A stretch of DNA of 64,000 bases. Origin: UBA9676 sp035532275 (GTDB lineage Bacteria > Actinomycetota > Actinomycetes > Streptosporangiales > Streptosporangiaceae). Shown piece after piece: positions 1 to 8,900 of the stretch. The first letter of the stretch is position 1, and every line of letters begins with the position of its first letter. Where the stretch lies: contig DATKRG010000203.1 of assembly GCA_035532275.1 (NCBI GenBank), positions 12,655-76,654 of the forward strand, read 5' to 3'. The position numbers were made by a program, and so were the translations under genes. The notes beneath the pieces are model-generated. The model saw only the letters and a list, made by a program, of their open reading frames with translations. It made no database searches and was not told the origin of the DNA.

Positions 1-2904
1 CAGCACGTCCAGCAGTTCCCGGGCGGCGAACGGCGCGAGACCGCGCGCGGTGGCCCGCTCCTCCGCCAAGGCGACGTCGAGGGCGCGCCTGCCGCTGGCG
101 ACCCGCTCGGCCGTGGCGCTGACAGCCTTGATGGCCTCGACCTCGGCGGCGCGGGCGGAATGCTCGGCCGACTGGGCGGCCGTGATGCCCCGCTCGGCCG
201 TTTCGATCTGTGCCATCACCTCGTTGGCCTCCTTGCCTACGGCGCCCCGCAGCGCAGCCAGCTTGGCGGCCTCCTCGGTGTGCCGGCGGCGGGCCTGGAG
301 CTCGGTTTCGGCGCAGGCGCGCTCCTCGTCGGCGGCCTGTTCCAGCCGGCCCCGGGCGCCGGTGACGACGCCGCGCTGCTGTGCCTCCTCACGGCGGCGG
401 CTGGTGAGGCTGGCGACGGCGGCCTCAAACCGCCGGGTGGCGGCCTCCACCCGGTCGGCCTGGTCCCATTCGATGGCGTGGTCGGCGGCGGCACGGCGCA
501 GCGCCCGTTCGGTGACGGTGCAGGCGGCCACCGACTCGTCGTAGCCGGACTGAGCGCCGTCCGCGCCCGCCCGGGCCGAGCGCAGCTCCCCGACGGCCTG
601 GGAGTGCATGCGCAGCGCGGCGGCGATCGCGGCGGTGCGGGGGAGCGCGGCGCGCGCCTGCGCGAAGGCGGACAATGTGGCGGTCAGCCCGGTGAGCATC
701 CGGTCGAGGCCGGTCAGCAGCTCCTCCAGCGCGGCGATCCGAGCCTCGCACTCGGCGAGGCGCGCGGCCCGGCGGCGGGCCCGGGCGGTGACTCCGATGT
801 ACTCGGCGTGGTCCTTGTGGTGCGCGCCGGCGGTGACACCGTGGGAGTAGCGGCCGTCGGCGCCGATCACGGCGGCAGCGGAGAACAACTCGCCATCCAG
901 GGCGATGGAGGCCAGCACCGCGCCGATCCGCGTGGCAGGCACCGGGGTGTCATCCTCGGGCACCAGCACGCGGGCGAGGCTGGTGCCCGCCACCGGCGTG
1001 CCGGGGACCAGGTAGCCGTCGCTGTCCCCGGCGGTGGGCTCGTGGCCGTCCGGCGTGATCCAGGCATCGAGCATGCCGGTGGCTTCCAGTGCCGCTTCCA
1101 GCGCGGCGGCCCGCGTCTCACCGACGTCGCCGGCGAAGCGGACCAGCCGCCACAGCGGTGCGCCGCGGCGTCCCGCCCGGTCGGCAGCGCGTCCGGGGTG
1201 GGCCGGCGGCGCGTCGTCGCGCTGCGAGGCGATGCGGTCCCGCTCCTGCGCGACGCGCGCCCGTTCGGCCTGCGCGGTGGCGCGCTCGGCGCGCAGCCGC
1301 GCCTGCTCGTCACGGACGGACTGCTCGGCGGCGGCGGTCGCGCCGGCGAACACCGACTCGAGAGTGGCGGCATCCGGATCGCCGAACGCCTCGATGGTCA
1401 TGCTGAGGCCCTCCGTCAGTTCCCGCATCGCCGTCTCGTCCAGCACATCGGCGTGGTTGGCCGCCCACCGTGTCAGTGCGGCCTGCGCGTCGGCGCGGGC
1501 CGCGGCCACCGTGTCGGCGGCGGCCTGTTCGGCCTGCTCGGCGGCGGTCACCGCCGCCAGCGCCCGGTCGAGCGCGAGCCTGGCCAGATCGCGGGCGTGC
1601 TCGGCCCTGCGGTGCGCCTCCAGCGCGGCCCGCACCGCGCGGACTGCTTCCAGCCGGGCGGTGACCCTGGCCCCGGCACGTTCGGCGAACCCGTCGGCCC
1701 CGGCGTCGGCGGGCTGCCAGCCGATCCCGGCCGCGGCGGCGTGATCGGCGAGTTCGGCCGCGGTGCGCGAGACCACCGACTCCAGGTCGGCGAGTAGCGC
1801 CGCGGCTTGCTCCAGGTCGGCGCGGGCACGGGCGGTCGCCGCACTGCGCCGGGCGAGTTCCGCGTCGGCCTCGGCGGCGTTCCGCTCGTTGGTGCGGACG
1901 AGCCGTTCAAGGTCGGCGAGCTGCTCGACCGCCTGGTAGGCGCTGCTGGACTTCAGCTGGTCGAGCCGTGCGCGCAAGCCGGCGAAAGCGTTCTCCGACT
2001 CCTCCCGGCGGGCCTGCGTCTGCACCTGCTCGGTTTCGGCGCTCGCCAGGGCCACGGTGTCGTTGGCGAGCTCGGTGCGTCGCTGCGCACTGGCGTCATG
2101 GCGGCGGGTGAGCGCGTCGGCGGCCGACCGGGCGTGGGTGCGCAGATAGGTGGTGTAGGAGGCGAGGAAGGTGCGGGTGGCCTCGTCGGCGGCAGTCAGC
2201 CCCTCCAGCGCGATAGCGACCGCCTCCATGTCGTCGAACGAGCGGGCCGCCTCGGCGATCAGGTCGTCGTCGACCGGGCGCAGCCCGTCGGTGAGCGTGT
2301 CCGACAACTTCGCCGGGTCGAGGTTCTTGGCCAGCTGCGGCCGCCGCAGCGTCAGGATCAGGGTGAGCAGCTGTTCGTAGCGTTCCCGGCCGAGGCCGAA
2401 CAACCGCTGGTCGATGGCGGCCCGGTAATCGGTGGGGGAGGCGTGCAGGCTCGCCTCCCCGATCTCCTCGGCGAGCTGCTTGCGGGTCATGGGCCGGTCG
2501 TCGCCGGTGATGAGCGAGAAGTCCTCGCCGACCCGGCCGTCGGCGACGAAGTGCCAGCGGACCGGGGTGTCGCGGTGCTTCTGTGCGTGCAGGCCGATGC
2601 CGATGGTGACCGCCTCGCCAGTGTCGCGATGCCGCAGCTCCAGCCACACATAGCCGACGGCGTTCTCGCCGCCGCGGAACAGGAGGTTGGCCTTCATGGT
2701 CCGGTCCTCGGCGGCGAACGGGTTCAGCCGCTTCGGGTCGATCCGGCCGTCCAGCACGAACGGGAACAGAACCTCAAGAGCCTTGGTCTTCCCGGAGCCG
2801 TTCGGGCCGCGCAGGATCAGCCAGCCACCGGCGAAGCAGAACTCCTCGTCCCGGTAGTCCCACATGTTGATGATTCCGGCCCGGGCGGGTTGGAAACGTG
2901 TCAC
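1..2904 (-). CDS. jetC: JetC, SMC-like ATPase of type II Wadjet (TIGR02680 family), partial
   Basis: I translated this frame directly: it is open from a GTG at 2904 to the left edge, giving 968 residues with no stop. The Walker A motif GPNGSGKT is at residues 33-40, preceded by the family-typical start ARAGIINMWDY. A very long Ala/Arg/Glu-rich coiled coil follows, with a hinge-like globular part around residues 600-720. The C-terminal signature and Walker B half is outside the window, as the family is usually about 1,350 residues. The start is supported by GGAAGG about 7 nt upstream. Wadjet JetC is the loop-extruding SMC motor that recognises small circular DNA. The gene lies 61 nt after jetB, in the same operon; the nuclease jetD would be beyond the left edge. 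Family assignment is by pattern recognition, with high confidence from the full gene set. Confidence 0.9.
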   Translation of the reverse strand, partial: MTRFQPARAGIINMWDYRDEEFCFAGGWLILRGPNGSGKTKALEVLFPFVLDGRIDPKRLNPFAAEDRTMKANLLFRGGENAVGYVWLELRHRDTGEAVTIGIGLHAQKHRDTPVRWHFVADGRVGEDFSLITGDDRPMTRKQLAEEIGEASLHASPTDYRAAIDQRLFGLGRERYEQLLTLILTLRRPQLAKNLDPAKLSDTLTDGLRPVDDDLIAEAARSFDDMEAVAIALEGLTAADEATRTFLASYTTYLRTHARSAADALTRRHDASAQRRTELANDTVALASAETEQVQTQARREESENAFAGLRARLDQLKSSSAYQAVEQLADLERLVRTNERNAAEADAELARRSAATARARADLEQAAALLADLESVVSRTAAELADHAAAAGIGWQPADAGADGFAERAGARVTARLEAVRAVRAALEAHRRAEHARDLARLALDRALAAVTAAEQAEQAAADTVAAARADAQAALTRWAANHADVLDETAMRELTEGLSMTIEAFGDPDAATLESVFAGATAAAEQSVRDEQARLRAERATAQAERARVAQERDRIASQRDDAPPAHPGRAADRAGRRGAPLWRLVRFAGDVGETRAAALEAALEATGMLDAWITPDGHEPTAGDSDGYLVPGTPVAGTSLARVLVPEDDTPVPATRIGAVLASIALDGELFSAAAVIGADGRYSHGVTAGAHHKDHAEYIGVTARARRRAARLAECEARIAALEELLTGLDRMLTGLTATLSAFAQARAALPRTAAIAAALRMHSQAVGELRSARAGADGAQSGYDESVAACTVTERALRRAAADHAIEWDQADRVEAATRRFEAAVASLTSRRREEAQQRGVVTGARGRLEQAADEERACAETELQARRRHTEEAAKLAALRGAVGKEANEVMAQIETAERGITAAQSAEHSARAAEVEAIKAVSATAERVASGRRALDVALAEERATARGLAPFAARELLDVL

Positions 2905-2965
2905 GTGGAGCCTTCCTTCGCGGTCATTCTGTGATGCCGTTGGCAGGCAATGGCACCGCCGGGGC

Positions 2966-4351
2966 TCAGGACGCACCCGGCGGCGGGTTCTTGATCTGCG
3001 CGGTGACGCTGCGGTAACGGGCCAGCAGCGGCATCACCAGCACGCCGCCGTCCACCCTTGCCACCAGGCCCAGCGAGGCGAGCAACGCGACCGCCTCGGC
3101 CGCCAGACGGCCCGGGTCGGCGGCCTGCTTCTCCGCCATGCCGGCGCCGAAGTCCTCGACCAGCTTCCGCAGCTCGGCGCGCAGCCACACGTCGCCGAGG
3201 AACGGGTAGGCGGCCTCGGCGGTGCCGTCCTGCGCGTCTGATCCGGAATCGGCTCCGGTCCCCCACTCGCTGATCTCCGGCCGCCATGCCCCTCCGGCGA
3301 GCAAGTCGGCGACGCGGCCCCGGTCCGGCAGGGCCGCGTCGATCCGCTGGGCGGCTTCGGCGAGCCGTTCCGCGGCGGTGGCCGCGGGTATCCGTTCAAT
3401 CCTGGAACTGTGGTAGCGCAGGTAGCCGGCAATCCGCGCGCACAGCAGCAGCGCGGCCTGCGCGACGGTGCCGGTCGACGGGAACGTCACGTCGGTGAGC
3501 CGCTGCCCGGCGTTGACCAGCGCCACGCCTTCGGCGCGCCGCTCCAGATCCAGGCCGGTGAGCCGCCCGGCATCCTCGGCGAGGCTGGCCGAGCGGAGCT
3601 GGCCGCGCAGGTCCTCGTCGACGTCGGCATAGTAGACGACCGGCTGCTCCACGACGAGCCGCCGGGCACGCCGCGCGTTCACGCGCCGCCGCGCCTCCCG
3701 CCCCTGGGCCGGTGCGGTACCGCCGCCGGGGCTGTCCAGCAGCTCGGTGACCGAGTCCAGATGCTGCAGCACCCGGCTCGGCGCGTAGATGGCGCCGACC
3801 ACCTCGCGGTCGATGTCGTAAAGCGCCTCGGCGCGTTGCGGGTCGTTGGCCCACTCGATGGCCGAGCCGTCGGCCATCCGCAGGGCGCCGCGCACCTCCA
3901 GCCAGGTGACGGCGTCCACGAACGCGTCCCGGTCGGGTTTGCGGCCGGTGTCCATGCCCAGGCCGTCGATGCGCGCGGCGTCGGCGGCGACCGCGTCGGC
4001 CAGCTCGCTGAGCGCGATCTGAGTGCCGGAGCGGCCCACCGCGGACATTGTCAGCACCAGGTAGGCGTAGCGGCGGCGGTCGAATGGCCGGCCCGCGCGG
4101 GTGAGGGCCGGGCGGGTGCCGTCCAGCGTGTCCTGCACCCGGCGCAGCCGGATGGTGTCGCCGCTGGCCAGGAGCGTGTACCCGAGGACCTCGCCGAAGT
4201 CGGTCCGCAGTTGCCTGACCCACTTGCGCACGAGCGGAAGCGTCGAGGCGTCCGGATATGACGCGGTGATCAGCGGGTGGCGCAGCACCAGCCGCGCCGC
4301 CTTCTGGTATTCGGCCAGCTCGAGCGCGTCGATGCCGGCGGCGACCCTCAT
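2966..4351 (-). CDS. jetB: JetB, Wadjet type II kite-like subunit (TIGR02678 family)
   Basis: 461 residues. The ATG at 4351 overlaps the jetA stop codon as ATGA, so the two are translationally coupled; longer in-frame extensions upstream only re-read jetA and were rejected. Family-like stretches are the N-terminal ELAEYQKAARLVLRHPLIT, the LVRKWVRQLRTDFGEVLGYTL block, FDRRRYAYLVL and the central LEVRGALRMADGS winged-helix segment. In Wadjet, JetB-type proteins are kite/MukE-like adaptors that bind the SMC neck and the kleisin. The C-terminus ends in a short Pro/Gly tail. Its place between jetA and jetC matches the canonical order. Confidence 0.88.
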   Translation of the reverse strand: MRVAAGIDALELAEYQKAARLVLRHPLITASYPDASTLPLVRKWVRQLRTDFGEVLGYTLLASGDTIRLRRVQDTLDGTRPALTRAGRPFDRRRYAYLVLTMSAVGRSGTQIALSELADAVAADAARIDGLGMDTGRKPDRDAFVDAVTWLEVRGALRMADGSAIEWANDPQRAEALYDIDREVVGAIYAPSRVLQHLDSVTELLDSPGGGTAPAQGREARRRVNARRARRLVVEQPVVYYADVDEDLRGQLRSASLAEDAGRLTGLDLERRAEGVALVNAGQRLTDVTFPSTGTVAQAALLLCARIAGYLRYHSSRIERIPAATAAERLAEAAQRIDAALPDRGRVADLLAGGAWRPEISEWGTGADSGSDAQDGTAEAAYPFLGDVWLRAELRKLVEDFGAGMAEKQAADPGRLAAEAVALLASLGLVARVDGGVLVMPLLARYRSVTAQIKNPPPGAS

Positions 4352-5883
4352 CCGGAGACCTCCACGGCCAGGCCGTCCAGATGCAGCCGGCCGCGGACCG
4401 TGTGCACGGTCGTGGACCCAGGGGCGGGCCGCAACGTGAGCCGCACCCCGTGCGCGGACCCGCTCGCCGTCCGGCTGACCGGGACCCGCGCGGACAACGC
4501 CACGTCCAGCAGGCTGAGCAGCGCCTGAGTCTCCGGCTCGTCCAGCACCCGGCCGTAGACGCCGTCGCCGGCCAGCGCCGCCGCCGCGGTGCGGCGCTGC
4601 GCGGTCGCCTTCAGCTGCTCGGCGCGCAGCCGCTGCTTCTCCTCGTCGTTGCGCTGGATCCGGCCGGGGCCGCGCAGCGCCTGGGCCTTTCCGTTGCGCA
4701 CCAGCGTCCGGGACAGCTCCACCGGCTCGGCTTCCCACCACGACAACCGGCTCGGGACCGCGTCGGGGTCCTCGTGCGCGGCTGAGACGTGCCGGGGTGC
4801 GCCGAGGCCGAACACCGCCTGGAACAGCGCATGGGAGTCGTCGTCGGTCGGGCAGCCGGTGAACCATCGCGCCAGATGGCGCAGTTGGCTCTCCCGGCTC
4901 ACCCCGCCGCGGCGCGACTCGGTGACCCGGCGCAGCAGCGCCGTGACGTTAGCGATCGCGGTGACCGTGGCGTCCTGCAGGCGTTCGGCCTCGCTGTGGC
5001 GGCCGCCGCCGAACCACTGCACCAGGCCGCCCCAGCGCGCCCGCCAGTCCGCGACCCGTTCCTCGGCGCCGCGGAACAGCGACTCGTCGGCCTCCGCGGC
5101 GAGCCGGGCGAGGCGCTCCGCGCCGGCGGCATCCACCTCGGCGACCGCGGCGGCCAGGAGCGGCGCGAACCGGGTCAGCTCGGAATGGAACTCCCGCATG
5201 TGGGTGAGCAGCGCGTCCTTGTGCGCGAGGAACACCTCTGGCCGGGTGTCGTTGGTGCGCGCCAGATCGCCCAGCATCAGGTAGAAGCGGGCGGCGCGCT
5301 GCGCCATGTCGGCGAGTACGCCGTCCAGCCGGGACAGCTTCCGGTACACCTCGGCGGCGTCCCCGGACCGCGCCGCCTCGGCGAGCGATCGCAGGTCGGC
5401 GAGGATGTCGGGGAACACGAGGCGGGACAGCTGGGCGTCTTCCACGCTGGCCGTCAGCACCTCTTCGACGGCCCGGAAGGCCCGGTATCCCGCCTGGGTG
5501 AACTGGTAGACGTAGTGCCGGTTGCGGTACTCGGCGAGGTTCGCGGCGCGGGTGCCGTCGTAGGAACGGTCCAGCACCTGCCATTCGGCGAGTGCGTCCA
5601 GCAGCGCCTGCACGTCGCCTCCGGCCGCCTCCGGGTGCTGCACGGCCAGTTCGCCGAGCACCTCGCTGGCGTCGGACGCGTGCATCAGCACCTGGTAGTT
5701 GGCTCGGGCCCGGTCGAAGGCGCGGAGCAGCCACAGGTACTCGTGGCGTTTCTCAGCGGCGGCGAAGTGGAACAGCCGGAGCCGGTCATCGAGGGTGAAC
5801 GCGTCGATGCCGAACGCAGCATCCTCTGCCGCCGTGTCGCGAGGAACAGAGGCGGTGCGAACGGGGGGATGACTACCGGTCAC
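4348..5883 (-). CDS. jetA: JetA, Wadjet type II kleisin-like subunit (TIGR02677 family)
   Basis: 511 residues, normal for the family. Characteristic stretches include FHFAAAEKRHEYLWLLRAF near residue 40 and LARTNDTRPEVFLAHKDALL in the middle. These are the MukF/kleisin-like helical region and winged-helix parts. JetA bridges the SMC heads with JetB. It starts 54 nt downstream of the DUF1998 helicase stop with no terminator between, so the helicase, jetA, jetB and jetC are probably one transcript. The first 20 residues are Pro/Thr-rich and poorly conserved in appearance, so the exact start is uncertain. Confidence 0.9.
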   Translation of the reverse strand: MTGSHPPVRTASVPRDTAAEDAAFGIDAFTLDDRLRLFHFAAAEKRHEYLWLLRAFDRARANYQVLMHASDASEVLGELAVQHPEAAGGDVQALLDALAEWQVLDRSYDGTRAANLAEYRNRHYVYQFTQAGYRAFRAVEEVLTASVEDAQLSRLVFPDILADLRSLAEAARSGDAAEVYRKLSRLDGVLADMAQRAARFYLMLGDLARTNDTRPEVFLAHKDALLTHMREFHSELTRFAPLLAAAVAEVDAAGAERLARLAAEADESLFRGAEERVADWRARWGGLVQWFGGGRHSEAERLQDATVTAIANVTALLRRVTESRRGGVSRESQLRHLARWFTGCPTDDDSHALFQAVFGLGAPRHVSAAHEDPDAVPSRLSWWEAEPVELSRTLVRNGKAQALRGPGRIQRNDEEKQRLRAEQLKATAQRRTAAAALAGDGVYGRVLDEPETQALLSLLDVALSARVPVSRTASGSAHGVRLTLRPAPGSTTVHTVRGRLHLDGLAVEVSG

Positions 5884-5937
5884 AAGTTCTGATCATCTCG
5901 ATCATGGGGGGGTGTGGAACGGCCGGCCGACGTGATG

Positions 5938-8900
5938 TCAGTCTGCCGGATCGCCGCGGCGGATGTGAAAAGAAACGCCGTGCCGGGGCTCGCTGTCCGG
6001 TCCGCATCGTGCAAGGCCGTGCAGCGATGTCAGCACCGTCAGCGCGGCACCGCGGCTCAGGTCCTCGTGGTGGCGTTCGTTGCGCGGGGTGCGCAGGCAG
6101 CCGTAGCAGGATGTCTCCAGGCCGCAGTCACACGACGCTACCCGCCGCAGCGCGGTGGCGATCACCGTGTCGAGCGCGGCGGCGATCCGCAGCACGCTGC
6201 CCGCCCCGCCCGGGACAGTGTCGAACAGCACCAGGCCGCTGCGGCCGTCCGCACCGGAATGCACCACCCCGTCGATGTCGCCGCGGCTGATCTCCAGCCC
6301 GTCGGCGGCGCCCTCCAGCGCCGCGTACAGGAGGGAGTGCCACTGCGCCCCGGTGTCCAGGCCGGGCGCGTCGAGCCGCAGCCGCAGGATGTCCGTCTCA
6401 TAGGTGTGCGCGAGCGAGCGCCAGCGCAGCGGCCCCGTGCACGGCTTGCCGCGCAGCGGGCTGACGTGCGACTTGGGGGACCGGCCGTGGTTGGGGGCGC
6501 CCCAGCCGCACCAGTCGCAGATCAAGAACCCGGAGCCGCCCGGCCCTTCGGCCAGCGACACCAGCCGGCCGCGCGCACCGGAGTGGCACCACGCCAGCGC
6601 GCCGGTGTTGGCCTCCCAGCGGGACTCGGCGAGCTCCTCGCCAAGCGACACCACGTGCACGGCACCGTTCCAGGACCGCTGCGGCGGCACGGTGCTGGGC
6701 TTGCCGGTGCGCGGGTCGGCGACGAAGCCAAACTCCGGCACGCAGTATTCGCGGACCGGGCCGTCGGCGGGCCGCCCGCACGCGGAGCAGGCCGGCTCCA
6801 GGTCGGCGCCGCCCTCCCGGTAGTGCCGGCAGCCCCGGCACACCGTGTAGCTGCGGGTGATCAGCTCCCGGCCGGGAAGACGGTAGATGCCGCCCGAACG
6901 CCACAGCACCCCACCAGCGATCAGCTCGGCGCCCGGCGCGTATTCGTGGATGGCCACCGACAGGTCCCGGTTCAGCTCCAGCCGGGCCCCGACACCGCTG
7001 TCGCAGTGCGCGGTGCGCAGCTCGACGGTGTCCACCGGAAACCCGTACTTCGGCAGGACGTTCCGGTTGGCCAGGTAGCCGATCAGCGGCCGACGCGTGA
7101 TGGTGGCGATGCTGCGCTCGAACCGGGCCGCCAGGTCGCTGCGCCGGGACTCGAACGCCTCCGTGCGGCGCTCCTCGAACGTCACCACATCGTGGGCCAG
7201 TTCGGCACGGACCTGCTCCAGCAGTCCGCACAACCGCTCCACCCAGCTGCCGTCGTCCAGCCCGATCTGCGGCCAGGCCGACTCCGGGAGCACGGCGCGC
7301 AGCGCCGTGCCGACCTCGGCGGGCACCGGGGTGAGGTAGCCGCGGACCGCGTCGCAGGGCGGATCGCCGCATCCGGCAGGCAGGCTCTGCTGGCCCGGGG
7401 GGACGACCCCCCGGAACCCTCCGAGGAAAAAATCCCCGGCGGTCTTCCACTCCCGGCCGCCGTTGTCCTTGCCGTCCCGGAAGAACGCCGCGAGCGCCAC
7501 CGAATGCGCGTGCCGCCGGTCGATGCGCGGGTTTCCGAGCGGCACGTAGGGGGCACGGACCTGCCCGGTCAGCATCGACTCCGGCGCCTGATAACGGGAC
7601 AGGTCGTGGGAGCGGCGCTGAGCGTAGGTGAGGACCAGCGCGGCGGTGCCGCTGCGACGTCCCGCCCGCCCGGCCCGCTGGATGTAGTTGGCGGTGCTGG
7701 GTGGCATGTTCCGCAGCAGCACCGCCGAGAGCGACCCGACGTCGACGCCCAGCTCGAAGGTGGTGGAGCAGCTCAGCACGTTGACCTCGCCGGCGAGGAA
7801 CCGCTGCTGGATGTCGGCTGCCTCCAGGCCGGTCCACTGCGCGGTGTGCTCACGGGCCACCAGCGGCACCGGCGCTGTCCGCTGGTACAGGGCGCGGTAA
7901 TGGCCGTCGTCGTCGGCACGGTCGGAGGCCAGCTCACCGGTGCAGCCCAGTGTCGGGCACACCCCGCGAAGCGCGGCCGTGGTGACTCGTCGGCACAGCG
8001 AGCACCGCCACAGGCCGTCGCCAGGGGACAGCGTGAGCCAGGTGTGATCGATCTGGTGCACCTGGCCCAGCCTGGGCAGCGCCGCCGCGTGCAGCCAGCC
8101 GTCCCTGGCAGCGGTGAGCGCCCGCCAGCACCCGGCCAGCACGTCGCGTGCGTCGGCCCCGGACGCGGGCTCGCCGAGGGCGGCCAGCAGCCGGCGCAGG
8201 TAGTCGAGCCGCTTGTTGACGCCACGGGTGGGCAGCCAGCTCAGCACCTTGAGCTTCGCCTCCGCACCGTCACCGCGGACGTAGATCGGTCCGCGCCGCG
8301 GCTCGAACATCTCGTCGGCCGGGTCGACCTCCTCCGGCATCGTGAGCGCGCCCTGCAGCCGTACCGTGCGGAGCAGTTCGGTGAGCAGCGTCGCGCACTC
8401 CTGTGCGGACAAGCCGAGATCGAGCAGCGGGGCGGGTGGCCGCCACGACGGCTCCACGCCCAGCCCGACCTGCAGCAGCCCGAGGCCTTCCAGGGACTGG
8501 CGTTCGTCGAGGGCGACCAGCTCGCGCAGCACCCAGCGGGCGGCCTCCCGGCGGCGGCCCTGCCGCGACTCCCGCCGGGAGAACACCCCGGCACGGCCGG
8601 CCGCGGCCGCGGTCTCCTCGATCAGGTCGTCCACCGTGGCGTAGGTGTCGTGGGCGGTGGCCCGCGCCAGGCCGTCCAGGATCAGCCGTCGCTGCTGCAC
8701 GAGCGCGTGACTGGACTCCAGGTAAGGGGCGAAGAACGCGGCGGCCTGCCGACTGTCGCTGAACGCGAGGAGCTTCCGGCCGCCTCCGGGCCGGTCCGCG
8801 AACTCCTCATCCGGGGGCAATGCCTGGTAGAGCGCGGTGGCCAGCACCGCCGCGGCCGCCTCATTGCCGCTCTCGAAGAGCCGCACCAGCCCGGCGCCGC

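Noticed and set aside
160..1797. A 545-codon plus-strand open frame at the left edge
   Set aside because: Antisense to jetC; Gly/Arg-rich composition without motifs. The real gene is the minus-strand frame that runs off the edge.
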